Assembly: GCF_040105385.1 (NCBI RefSeq)
Contig: NZ_JBEDNQ010000014.1
Coordinates: 62,001 to 126,000, forward strand
Direction: 5' to 3'
DNA length: 64,000 nucleotides
Origin: Pseudonocardia nematodicida
Lineage (GTDB): Bacteria; Actinomycetota; Actinomycetes; Mycobacteriales; Pseudonocardiaceae
Below, one piece after another: positions 7,862 to 15,024 of the stretch (position 1 is its first letter; every line of letters starts with the position of its first letter). A program made the translations under genes and the position numbers. The notes beneath the pieces were generated by a model, which saw nothing but the letters and a program-made list of their open reading frames with translations, searched no databases and was not told where the DNA came from.

Positions 7862-7957
7862 TCCCATCACCGAGCGGCCGAGAGACCCGGCTCCACGACG
7901 CCGCAGCAACCCCCCGCAGTACGCGGGTGTGGGTGCTCCCGCCGGGAACGATGGAGG
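7862..7957 (+). promoter_or_regulatory. S-box-like (SAM) riboswitch
   Basis: The segment carries conserved S-box elements in order. A P1 arm CCATC (7864-7868) pairs with GATGG (7950-7954). The GAGAGACCCGGCT strand and GACGCCGCAGCAACC follow, the usual GAGRGA and GCAACC motifs of P2/J2. A P3-like hairpin CCCGC/GCGGG comes next, and then GGGTGCTCCCGCC, the equivalent of the conserved GGTGCTAATTCC stretch. The ribosome-binding site GGAGG of the following leader ORF (7953-7957) runs into the 3' P1 strand, so SAM binding could hide it. Assigned by motif reading, not by a covariance-model search. Confidence 0.7.
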
Positions 7958-7961
7958 AACC

Positions 7962-8054
7962 ATGCGGTCGACCGAGCGGCGCGGTGCGCACCACTCCCGC
8001 TACCGGCGGCACGTCGACCTGCTCCGCGTGTGCAGCGCGGCCTGTCGCGCCTGA
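7962..8054 (+). CDS. Cysteine-rich leader peptide, 30 aa, downstream of the SAM riboswitch
   Basis: A 30-residue ORF with a good ribosome-binding site (GGAGG, 5 bases before the ATG). Its C-terminal half, YRRHVDLLRVCSAACRA, is a clear member of the actinobacterial sulfur leader-peptide pattern and has two cysteines. It sits directly behind an S-box-like riboswitch, so SAM and cysteine supply could both be read out on one transcript. The gene such a leader would be expected to control is reduced to a fragment here (8123-8263). Confidence 0.75.
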   Translation: MRSTERRGAHHSRYRRHVDLLRVCSAACRA

Positions 8055-8122
8055 CGCCCGACCAGGTCCCGCACTCCTCACCACCGCCGCGTGCCTCCCC
8101 GCGTGGCAGGAAGCGGTCCCAC

Positions 8123-8263
8123 ATGTCCACATCGGACTCCTCCGGGCTGCACCTCGCCGTCGCCCTCGGCGGCGCCGGGTGGCGCGAGCGTGGCGGGCGG
8201 CGCGTGCCGGGTCGACGGCGCCGCGCCCACCCCTACCGGCACACCCTCCACAGGAGACCCACG
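8123..8263 (+). pseudogene. Remnant of an LLM-class flavin monooxygenase N-terminus
   Basis: An ATG at 8123 with AGGAAG about 10 bases upstream opens a frame whose first 20 residues end LHLAVALGGAGW. This is how NtaA/SnaA/DszA-type FMN-dependent (LLM-class) monooxygenases begin, a family that includes sulfur-scavenging enzymes co-operonic with ssu genes. After GAGW the family signature stops at once and the frame continues as arginine-rich sequence into the small ORF at 8264. The simplest reading is an internal deletion that removed nearly the whole gene of more than 1 kb but left its riboswitch, leader and start. The match is to a short motif only. Confidence 0.5.
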
Positions 8264-8467
8264 ATGAGCGCACCCGCTCCGGCCACCGACCGTCCGACCG
8301 ACCCCGGCGCCCAGCTGCTCGACGGCCTCGAGGCCCTCGTGCGACGGCACCGCGCGCTCCGCACGGAGTACGCGGACGGGCTGCACGCCGAGCTGATCAC
8401 CGCGGAGGTCGCGCAGCACCTCGCGGTGGCACGCAACGCGCTGCGCCGCCGTCCGCGGGCGGTCTGA
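8264..8467 (+). CDS. Small hypothetical protein, 67 aa
   Basis: A 67-residue protein with an acidic/alanine-rich N-terminus and a mainly helical remainder (LLDGLEALVRRHRALR, then EVAQHLAVARNALRRRP). The ATG at 8264 is preceded by a good AGGAG. No membrane segment, signal peptide or known motif was recognised. It is transcribed behind the SAM riboswitch and leader peptide and is followed by a 17-bp-stem terminator, so it may be a sulfur-regulated small protein or the last survivor of a deleted operon. Function unknown. Confidence 0.55.
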   Translation: MSAPAPATDRPTDPGAQLLDGLEALVRRHRALRTEYADGLHAELITAEVAQHLAVARNALRRRPRAV

Positions 8468-8473
8468 CACACG

Positions 8474-8511
8474 CCGCGGGCCCGGACCGGTACGCCGGTC
8501 CGGGCCCGCGG
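8474..8511. terminator. Bidirectional terminator hairpin
   Basis: Perfect 17-bp stem (8474-8490 with 8495-8511) and TACG loop, located 7 bases after the stop at 8467 and 13 bases beyond the convergent carbonic anhydrase stop. It probably serves both directions. Confidence 0.8.
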
Positions 8512-8524
8512 AGGGGCCCAGAGG

Positions 8525-9013
8525 TCAGACGACCTCGTTCAGCTTCCCGGTCGCGACGTCGAACACGAACCCGCGGACCGAGTCCTTCTTCGGCACGAAC
8601 GGGTTCGCCCGGATCCGCGCGATCGACTGGCGGACGTCGGTGTCCAGGTCGGCGAACGCCTCGGCCGACCACTGCGGCGTGAGCCCGGTCTCGTCCTGGA
8701 TCGACTGCGTGAAGCCGTCGTCGGTGAAGGTTAGCATCCCGCAGTCGGTGTGGTGGATGAGGATGATCTCCTCGGTGCCGAGCAGCCGCTGGCTGATGGC
8801 CAGCGACCGGATCTCGTCGTCGGTGACGACACCGCCCGCGTTGCGGATGACGTGCGCCTCGCCCTCGGCCAGGCCGAGGATGCGGTAGACGTCCAGGCGG
8901 GCGTCCATGCAGGCCACGACCGCGACCTTGCGGGCCGGCGGCAGCGGGAGCGGGCCGGAGAAGCTCTCGGCGTAGCGGGCGTTGTTCTCGAGCAGTTCGT
9001 CGGTGACGGACAC
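8525..9013 (-). CDS. Beta-class carbonic anhydrase
   Basis: A 162-residue beta-carbonic anhydrase interconverting CO2 and bicarbonate in the cytoplasm. The zinc ligands are visible as C35 (in VACMDARLD, with the Asp-Arg dyad D37/R39), H88 and C91 (HHTDCGM). The short length and the RNAGG segment match the Rv1284/CanA subgroup. The GTG at 9013 is chosen because GGGAGG stands about 6 bases before it. An LEPFWPSRR leader ORF with a hairpin and a TGTCCGGACA palindrome lies upstream, which suggests sulfur-responsive control. In M. tuberculosis the related gene Rv1284 lies next to the sulfate-activation genes cysDN. Confidence 0.9.
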   Translation of the reverse strand: MSVTDELLENNARYAESFSGPLPLPPARKVAVVACMDARLDVYRILGLAEGEAHVIRNAGGVVTDDEIRSLAISQRLLGTEEIILIHHTDCGMLTFTDDGFTQSIQDETGLTPQWSAEAFADLDTDVRQSIARIRANPFVPKKDSVRGFVFDVATGKLNEVV

Positions 9014-9064
9014 GGGATCCTCCCGGAGTCGGTGGGCAGGTGGGGGCACGGGTGCGGCCGCGCC

Positions 9065-9084
9065 GCGACCCGGGCGCGGGTCGC
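9065..9084 (-). terminator. Attenuator-like hairpin overlapping a leader-peptide stop
   Basis: Perfect 8-bp stem GCGACCCG/CGGGTCGC with a GGCG loop. Its 5' arm on the minus strand touches the leader stop codon (9084-9086), so a ribosome finishing the leader would melt it. About 50 bases before the carbonic anhydrase start. Confidence 0.5.
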
Positions 9085-9161
9085 TACGCGGCCCACCGAC
9101 ACCACTGGTCGAACTGCGTGCTGCGCCGGCTGGGCCAGAACGGCTCGAGCAAGGTGCGCAT
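9084..9161 (-). CDS. LEPFWPSRR-type leader peptide, 25 aa
   Basis: A 25-residue ORF from the ATG at 9161 reading LLEPFWPSRRSTQFDQWCR near its end, then four more residues. It shares LEPFWPSRR and a late Cys-Arg with the ORF at 7485-7556. It stands upstream of the carbonic anhydrase gene, with an 8-bp hairpin starting at its stop codon and a perfect 16-bp palindrome 70 bases upstream. It is probably a cis-acting cysteine-sensing leader. Confidence 0.65.
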   Translation of the reverse strand: MRTLLEPFWPSRRSTQFDQWCRWAA

Positions 9162-9230
9162 CACCGCATGATTCGACCGTGTGTCACCGACCGGGCGCAA
9201 CCGATCGTTCGGCCGGTGGACACGGCCGGA

Positions 9231-9246
9231 GCCTGTCCGGACAGGC
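9231..9246. promoter_or_regulatory. Perfect palindrome GCCTGTCCGGACAGGC, candidate operator
   Basis: A perfect 16-bp palindrome upstream of the leader/carbonic anhydrase transcript. It shares TGTCCGGACA with 7744-7757 and the GTCCGGACAGG half with 1714-1729. Confidence 0.5.
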
Positions 9247-9291
9247 CCTCGGAAAGTCGGGAGCCCGTGTCAGCTCAGGAGCCAGGTCCGT

Positions 9292-9693
9292 TCAGGAGCC
9301 CGGGGCGGCGAAGAACTCGAGCGCGATGTTGTCCGGGTCCCGGAAGGAGACCCCGCTGCCGTAGTGCGCCTTCTTCACGCCCTCGTGCGCGATGCCCAGG
9401 TCGGTCAGCTTCTGCGCCCACCGCTCCAGCTCGGCGTGCGAGGCGCAGGCGAACCCGACGTGGTCGAGGCCGGTGCGCTGCTCGTCGAACGTCTCGCCGG
9501 ACTCCCGGCCCTGGTGGGTGTGCAGGCCGAACAGCATCCCGCCGTCGAGGGCGAAGACGGTGTGGTGGAAGCGGCCGCCCTCCTCGTCCTCGTCGAGGAC
9601 CGGTCCGGCACCGAACAGTGCCGTGTACCAGGCGGTGCTGCGCTCCAGATCGGACACGGTGATCGCGACGTGCTGCAGACCGGGGAAGGCCAC
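9292..9693 (-). CDS. VOC (glyoxalase/dioxygenase-fold) family protein
   Basis: A 133-residue single-domain vicinal-oxygen-chelate protein. The two beta-alpha-beta-beta-beta modules are evident: residues 5-60 (LQHVAITVSDLERSTAWYT) and 70-130 (GLDHVGFACAS up to DPDNIALEFF). H8, H77 and the C-terminal glutamate in ALEFF are in the places of the usual metal ligands. Family members include glyoxalases, extradiol dioxygenases and antibiotic-resistance proteins; nothing here selects among them. It stands alone, between the carbonic anhydrase transcript and the arabinosyltransferase gene. Confidence 0.85.
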   Translation of the reverse strand: MAFPGLQHVAITVSDLERSTAWYTALFGAGPVLDEDEEGGRFHHTVFALDGGMLFGLHTHQGRESGETFDEQRTGLDHVGFACASHAELERWAQKLTDLGIAHEGVKKAHYGSGVSFRDPDNIALEFFAAPGS

Positions 9694-9789
9694 GGTGAAG
9701 CTCCCTTGCTCCGGGCGGGCCCGGTGCCCGCGGGCCCCTTGTGTAGCAGCCGTCGCGGCCCGGCCGACCCCTCCGACCGGACGGGCTCC

Positions 9790-12417
9790 TCACCCCGTCG
9801 GGAACGGCGTGTGGTCGCCCTCCCAGCCCCAGCGGCGGACCGGCGCGGACCGGACGTCGTAGGTGTCCCGGGCGAGGTCGGTGTCGATCCGGACGATCGA
9901 GCCCCAGTCCGCCTGGGCCGGCCGGCCGGCCGCGGAGTCGATCCGGGTGGCGAGCGGCGCCTCGGTGGTGGTGCGCCGCATCGGCGCGAAGCTCCCGCCG
10001 ACGGCGTCGGTGAAGGACACGTCGAGGGCGAACCCCAGCGACGACGGCCCCAGCACCAGGTACCGCGGCGTCTGCGCCAGCCCTGCGCGGACCGCGGGCA
10101 GCTCGCGCAGGCACGGTGCCGCCCAGAGGATCGACCAGTCGCCGTAGACGGGCCCGTCGGCCTCGCGCAGCAGCGGTACGACGGGTTCGCCGGCGGTGGT
10201 GGTGACGTGGTCGAGGAGGCCGCAACCGGGCCGCCCGGCCAGCTCACCGGCCATCTGCCCGCCGACCGAGTAGCCGGTGCCCTGCCGGGCCGGGGCGACG
10301 GCCAGCGACCCCACCACCACCGAGACCCCGGCCAGCAGGGCCGTCAGCACCACCCCGGCGGGCAGCGCGGCGAGCACCCGTCCCGACACCGTCCGGGTCG
10401 CCGGCGCACGTCCCGCCCGGCGGCGGGCGAGGACCACGGCGACGACGGCCACGGCGCCCAGCAGCGCGGAGCCGAGCAGCCAGTTCCGGGGCGAGTCCAG
10501 CGGCGTGAACGGCCCCTGCGCCCGCGGCACGCCCCAGGACGACCACAGGAACCACTCGTTGCGCCCGGTGTAGGCCAGCGCGGCCAGCCCGGCCGCCGCG
10601 AGGGTGCCGACGGCGGCGGCACCGCGCACCGTCGCGTCCCGGGGGCGCAGCCGGGCGGCGGTCAGCACCAGCACGCACCCGGTGGCGACGGCCAGCGCGC
10701 CGGTCCCGGCCAGCGTGCCGAAGTAGTGCGTCCACTTCGAAGGCGTCGGGGCGAGCAGGACGAACCCCAGCGCGACGCCGACCAGCGGCACCGGCGCCCA
10801 CCGCAGCCCGGGCGCCCACCGGTGCGCGCCGCGGGCGACGAGGGGGAGCGCGGTGAGCAGCAGCGCGATCGTCAGCAGCACCGGCACCCGGCGGCCCAGC
10901 CCGCCCTGCTCGGTGCCGAACCCCAGCAGGTACTCCCAGCGCACGAACTCCCGGAACCACGGCTCCACCGGCCCGTACAACCGGTGCATCTCGGTGGCCC
11001 GTGCGACGGTGTAGAGGCTCTGGCCGGTGAAGACCGTGGTCAGCCCGGCCGCGGCGATCCCCAGCGCGGCGGCCACCCCGGCGAGCCCCGGCAGCACGCC
11101 CCCCGCCGGCCGGGTGAGCCGCCGCCAGATCGCCGGGACCAGCAGTACCAGCGCCCCGGCCACCGTCACCGACGACGGCGTCACGGCCAGCGCCAGACCG
11201 GACGCCAGGGCCGCCGTCCCGATCCACCACCCGAGCCTGCGTCCCGGGCGGGCGGCGGCCCGCAGCGCGCAGCACAGCGCCGCCGTCGTCGCGAGGGCCG
11301 CGAACGGCTCCGGCCGCACCCCCAGGTTCAGCGGCAGCCACCACGCCAGCAGCGCCAGCCCCAGCACCCCGCGCACCCACGCCGCGCGGTGCCGGCGCGG
11401 CAGCACCGCGGGCAGCGCCACCCGCGACACCAGCACCCACACCGCGATCCCGGCCAGCACCGACGGCACCCGCAGCAGCAGCGGACCGGCGCCGGCCTCG
11501 GTCATCGCCTGCACCATCCGGATAACCAGCGTGTACGGCGCCTCGGAGGCGTTGCTCCAGCGGTAGACGTTGCCGAGGTCGTCGCCGCCGGTGTTGCGGG
11601 CGATGGCCTCGGTGAAGCCGTCGTCGGTGCTCAGCGGGCCGATCACCGTCCACACCGCGAGGGTGCCGACGACCAGCACGTCGGCCACGGTCCGCCCGGC
11701 GCCGGACGGCGAGCGCAGCGCCGCGAGCCGGGCCCGCCGCAGCCGCGCGGCACCCGCCCGGCGCTCGGCACGGTCCCCGGCGAGCCGGGACAGCAGGACC
11801 AGCGCGACCGCGGCGGCGAGCCACTGCAGCCCGAGCAGCACCCACTTGGTCCCGGTCGCCTCGGCGACGAACCAGTCCGCGGTGCGCGCGGTGACCCGCA
11901 GCCCGTCGGCCTCGGCGGGGGAGAGCTCGGTGGTGAACGCGGCGACGCTGCGCACCACGTCGCCGGGGAACACCCGCGGCGGGTCGTCGCCGGCGGTCAG
12001 GGTGGTGCCCGCGGCGTCGGCGATGAGCAACCGGTCGCAGGCGGTGCCGGGACCGACGTCCGTGCGGTCGATCTCCCGCCCGCCGACCCGGACCCGGACG
12101 TCGCCGCCGTCGACGAGCACGGTGAACCCGGTCCCGCCCTCGCCCACCCGCTCGGAGGACACGACGGTCGTCGGACGGGCGCGGTCCTCGGCGTCCCGCA
12201 GCACCCGGCAGGGCACGAGCACCCGCACCGACTCCGGCGCGTAGGGCACGAAGGCGGCCGTCGTCGACACCGGCCGGTCGCCGGCCGGCGGCCACTCCAC
12301 GGTGGTCTCCCGGGTCTCGACGGGGGCGAGCGGCACCAGCGCGGCGAGGACGGCCGCGAGCAGGCCGGCGACCAGGGTCGCCGTCGCGAGCCGGCGCATG
12401 TCGGTGTGGGTGCGCAT
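9790..12417 (-). CDS. Emb-like arabinosyltransferase (GT-C membrane protein)
   Basis: An 875-residue polytopic membrane protein related to mycobacterial EmbA/B/C, which transfer arabinose from decaprenylphosphoryl-arabinose to arabinogalactan or lipoarabinomannan outside the membrane. There is a first helix at residues 10-30 and an extracytoplasmic N-terminal domain to about 190. A multi-helix core follows, with the GT-C catalytic Asp pair at 265-266 (PLSTDDGFTEAI) in the loop after the second helix. A carbohydrate-binding C-terminal region is present. It is shorter than mycobacterial Emb proteins (about 1,050-1,100 aa), mainly at the C-terminus. A single gene with no emb neighbours. The ATG at 12417 is near GGAAG; an in-frame ATG 18 bases downstream is possible. 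Confidence 0.82.
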   Translation of the reverse strand: MRTHTDMRRLATATLVAGLLAAVLAALVPLAPVETRETTVEWPPAGDRPVSTTAAFVPYAPESVRVLVPCRVLRDAEDRARPTTVVSSERVGEGGTGFTVLVDGGDVRVRVGGREIDRTDVGPGTACDRLLIADAAGTTLTAGDDPPRVFPGDVVRSVAAFTTELSPAEADGLRVTARTADWFVAEATGTKWVLLGLQWLAAAVALVLLSRLAGDRAERRAGAARLRRARLAALRSPSGAGRTVADVLVVGTLAVWTVIGPLSTDDGFTEAIARNTGGDDLGNVYRWSNASEAPYTLVIRMVQAMTEAGAGPLLLRVPSVLAGIAVWVLVSRVALPAVLPRRHRAAWVRGVLGLALLAWWLPLNLGVRPEPFAALATTAALCCALRAAARPGRRLGWWIGTAALASGLALAVTPSSVTVAGALVLLVPAIWRRLTRPAGGVLPGLAGVAAALGIAAAGLTTVFTGQSLYTVARATEMHRLYGPVEPWFREFVRWEYLLGFGTEQGGLGRRVPVLLTIALLLTALPLVARGAHRWAPGLRWAPVPLVGVALGFVLLAPTPSKWTHYFGTLAGTGALAVATGCVLVLTAARLRPRDATVRGAAAVGTLAAAGLAALAYTGRNEWFLWSSWGVPRAQGPFTPLDSPRNWLLGSALLGAVAVVAVVLARRRAGRAPATRTVSGRVLAALPAGVVLTALLAGVSVVVGSLAVAPARQGTGYSVGGQMAGELAGRPGCGLLDHVTTTAGEPVVPLLREADGPVYGDWSILWAAPCLRELPAVRAGLAQTPRYLVLGPSSLGFALDVSFTDAVGGSFAPMRRTTTEAPLATRIDSAAGRPAQADWGSIVRIDTDLARDTYDVRSAPVRRWGWEGDHTPFPTG

Positions 12418-12462
12418 CGTCTTCCGGGTCGTCGTCCGGGCAGTGGGGAGCGGCGGACCGGA

Positions 12463-14103
12463 TCAGACCACCGTCACCGGCACCGCGCTCCATCCGGTCG
12501 CCCCGTCGGGGACGACCGGCTGCTCCTGTTCGGTCTGCACCGTGCCCGTCCGGTCGGTCGCGCGCACGCGCAGGGTGCGCGCGCCCGCCGCGAGGTCGAC
12601 CGTCGTCCGCCACATCCGCCAGGTGTCGGCCCCGCCGTCGGCGCCGAGCTCGGCCGGGCGCCAGGGTCCGTCGTCGACGGCGACCTCGACCCGGGTGATG
12701 CCGACGTGCAGCGCCCAGGCGGTCCCGGCGACGGCGACCCGGCCGGCGGGCACCGACGCCCCGGCCGCGGGGGTGTCGATCCGGGACTGGGTCTTCACCG
12801 GCCCCCGCGGTGCCCAGCCGCGTTCGGTCCAGTACGCGGGCGCGGCGTCCCAGGTGGTCAGCTCGATGTCGGTGATCCACTTGCAGCCGGAGACGTAGCC
12901 GTACAGGCCGGGCACCACCATGCGCACCGGGAAGCCGTGCTCGACCGGTAGCGCGGCGCCGTTCATGCCGATCGCGAGCAGCGCGTCCCGCCCGTCGGTG
13001 GCCACGTCGACCGGGGTGCTGGTGGTGAAGCCGTCGACGCTGGTGGACAGCAGCTGCTCCGCGCCGGTGCGGACGCCCGCCTCGGCGAGCAGATCGGCCA
13101 GCCGGACGCCGAGGAAGCGGGCGGTCGAGATCAGGTCCCCGCCCACCGGGTTGGACACGCACACCATGGTGATCGGCCGCTCGACCAGCGGCCGGGCCTC
13201 CAGCTCGGCGAAGGTCAGGGTGAGCTCGCGTTCGACCATCCCGTGGATCCGCAGGGTCCAGGACGCCGGGTCGATCCGCGGGACCTGCAGCGCGGTGTCG
13301 ATCCGGTAGAAGTCGCCGACCGGCGTCAGCCAGGACGGCGCGCCCGGGAGGTCAACGCCGGCCGGTGGCGGGGGCACCCGGTCGATCGCCACGGCCGGTA
13401 ACGCGATCACCGTCTGCGCACCGGCCCGGGACGCCAGCAACCGCCCCGCGGCGCCGGCGGCCAGCGATCCGAGCGCGACGCCGCCGGCCAGGGTGAGCGC
13501 GCGGCGACGGCGCACCGGCGCGTCGCGGAGTGCGGAGCGGAGGCCCGGGGACGGCTCGGCACGGTCCGCCGGCGCTCGTCGAGCCGGTGGCGCGCCGGGT
13601 GTGGCGGCCCCACGTGTCCCGCCGCCGGGACGCACGCGACCCGGATCGGTGACGCCGAGCGCCCGGTGCAGTCCGGCGAACACGGCGACACCGGTGACCA
13701 GCGCGACGGCCGGGGCGAGCAGGTCCGCGGGCGCGGCGGTGGGCGCCGCCTGCGTGCACACCGCCGCCAGCAGGCCCATCCCGGCGATCACCGCCAGCCC
13801 CGGACCGGGCCGGCGTCGCGCCACCAGCCCGGCCAGGACCGCGAGCACGCCGAGCACCGCCCCCATCCCGGTCAGCAGCGCGGTCTTGTCGTACACACCG
13901 AACGCCGCGATCGCGGCGTCCTTGAGCCACTCCGGGGTGAGCCGGACGAACTGGTCGCCGACCGCCAGGAACGGCGACGACGGCGGCGACACCAGCCCGG
14001 CGACGAGGTCCCCGGCCGCGAGCGCCGAGCCCACGCCCAGCACGCCGGTCAGCACGGCCCGCCCGCGGGACAGCGGCTCCGGGCCCGGTACCGGTTCGGG
14101 CAT
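12463..14103 (-). CDS. Membrane-anchored molybdopterin-dependent oxidoreductase (sulfite-oxidase fold)
   Basis: A 546-residue protein. Four hydrophobic segments lie in the first 150 residues and a fifth near 202-225 after an arginine-rich stretch. A sulfite-oxidase-type molybdopterin domain follows (about 260-450), then a dimerisation/Mo-co-dimer domain (450-546). The molybdenum-ligating cysteine is C315 in ITMVCVSNPVGGD. The active-site domain is probably outside the cytoplasm. The ATG at 14103 is preceded by GGAG at the right distance. It has a paralogue at 15025-16635 on the other side of a fasciclin gene. The electron acceptor and substrate are unknown; sulfite or protein methionine sulfoxide are possibilities from the family. 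Confidence 0.87.
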   Translation of the reverse strand: MPEPVPGPEPLSRGRAVLTGVLGVGSALAAGDLVAGLVSPPSSPFLAVGDQFVRLTPEWLKDAAIAAFGVYDKTALLTGMGAVLGVLAVLAGLVARRRPGPGLAVIAGMGLLAAVCTQAAPTAAPADLLAPAVALVTGVAVFAGLHRALGVTDPGRVRPGGGTRGAATPGAPPARRAPADRAEPSPGLRSALRDAPVRRRRALTLAGGVALGSLAAGAAGRLLASRAGAQTVIALPAVAIDRVPPPPAGVDLPGAPSWLTPVGDFYRIDTALQVPRIDPASWTLRIHGMVERELTLTFAELEARPLVERPITMVCVSNPVGGDLISTARFLGVRLADLLAEAGVRTGAEQLLSTSVDGFTTSTPVDVATDGRDALLAIGMNGAALPVEHGFPVRMVVPGLYGYVSGCKWITDIELTTWDAAPAYWTERGWAPRGPVKTQSRIDTPAAGASVPAGRVAVAGTAWALHVGITRVEVAVDDGPWRPAELGADGGADTWRMWRTTVDLAAGARTLRVRATDRTGTVQTEQEQPVVPDGATGWSAVPVTVV

Positions 14104-14126
14104 CACACTCCGGTGTTCGTACGGGA

Positions 14127-14156
14127 ACGGGCCCGGGGTTCGCACCCCGGGCCCGT
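14127..14156. terminator. Terminator hairpin after the fasciclin gene
   Basis: Perfect 13-bp stem (14127-14139 with 14144-14156) and TCGC loop, 15 bases past the fasciclin stop and just before the next gene's ribosome-binding site. Confidence 0.7.
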
Positions 14157-14171
14157 CGACTCGCGTGGATG

Positions 14172-14846
14172 TCAGCCCTGCGGCATGAGCACCTTGTCGA
14201 TCACGAACACGGTCGCGTTCGCGGTCGGGATGTTGCCGCAGAGGACGTTCGCGGTGTTGCCCTGGCCGTCGGTCACGGTGGGCGCGTCCGCGGTGCCGCC
14301 GATGGTGATGTCGCCGCCGGCGAGCTCGGTCAGCGTGCCCTTCTCGACGATGCCCGCGGCGTCGAGCCGCTCGGGCGTCACGTGGTAGGAGAGCAGGCCC
14401 TGCAGCGTGTCGGTGTCGGCCAGCAGCGCGTTGAACTGCTCCTCGCCCAGCTGCTGCTGCACGGCCTCGAAGGCCGGGTTCGCCGGGGCGAACACGGTGA
14501 TGCCCTCCTGCTGGTTGAGTGTGTCGGCCAGGCCCGGGACCTCGCCGACCGCGGTGACCAGAGTGGTCAGCAGCGGGTTGGTGCTCGCGGCGGTGGCGAC
14601 CGGCTCCGGGCCCATCGAGTTCAGCGAACCGGGCTCGTCGCCCTGCGGCAGCTGGTCACAGGCGGGACCGAAGACGTCGTCGTTGGTGGTGACCCCGTCG
14701 GACGCGGCCGGCGAGGCCGGGGCGCTCGACATCGGTGGGGCGGGGGCCGGCTCGGCGGGCTCCTCGGCGCCGCCACCACAGGCGGCGAGGCCGAGGGTGA
14801 GGGTGGCGAACAGGCCGACGGTGGCGAGGGTGCGGGACGCGCGCAT
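14172..14846 (-). CDS. Fasciclin-domain lipoprotein (MPT70/MPT83-like)
   Basis: A 224-residue secreted lipoprotein. The signal peptide (residues 1-21) ends in LAACGG with the lipidation cysteine, followed by a Pro/Ala/Glu-rich tether to about residue 50. One FAS1 domain then fills the C-terminus, with the H1 box GITVFAPANPAFEAV and the H2 box ATVFVIDKVLMPQG. The family includes the mycobacterial antigens MPT83 and MPT70, proposed to act in surface adhesion. The ATG at 14846 has GGAAGGA upstream and fits the signal peptide. Its placement between two molybdoenzyme paralogues suggests that the three act together at the cell surface. Confidence 0.88.
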   Translation of the reverse strand: MRASRTLATVGLFATLTLGLAACGGGAEEPAEPAPAPPMSSAPASPAASDGVTTNDDVFGPACDQLPQGDEPGSLNSMGPEPVATAASTNPLLTTLVTAVGEVPGLADTLNQQEGITVFAPANPAFEAVQQQLGEEQFNALLADTDTLQGLLSYHVTPERLDAAGIVEKGTLTELAGGDITIGGTADAPTVTDGQGNTANVLCGNIPTANATVFVIDKVLMPQG

Positions 14847-15024
14847 CACGGTTTTCCTTCCGGTGAAATTGAATATCCATCGTGGACAGTCATGACGTTG
14901 TTCGGGTGGCGGGTTCGTTCCGGTTCGCAGATTCTCCGGTGATTTTTCGGAGGATTCGGGGCGCATGAAAAACGGCACGCAGAGGCCCGCGGAAACGGTT
15001 TCTCCGCCGTTTTCGCGGCGGGCG

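Noticed and set aside
8030..8467. Single 145-aa protein from the ATG at 8030
   Set aside because: The frame is open, but its first third overlaps the leader peptide, the ribosome-binding sites lie at 8123 and 8264, and the residues between look like translated leader or scar sequence.
9181..12951. 1,256-codon open frame on the plus strand
   Set aside because: It is antisense to the Emb-like and molybdoenzyme genes; the translation is Arg/Gln/Gly/Pro-rich without any domain, a typical shadow in very GC-rich DNA.
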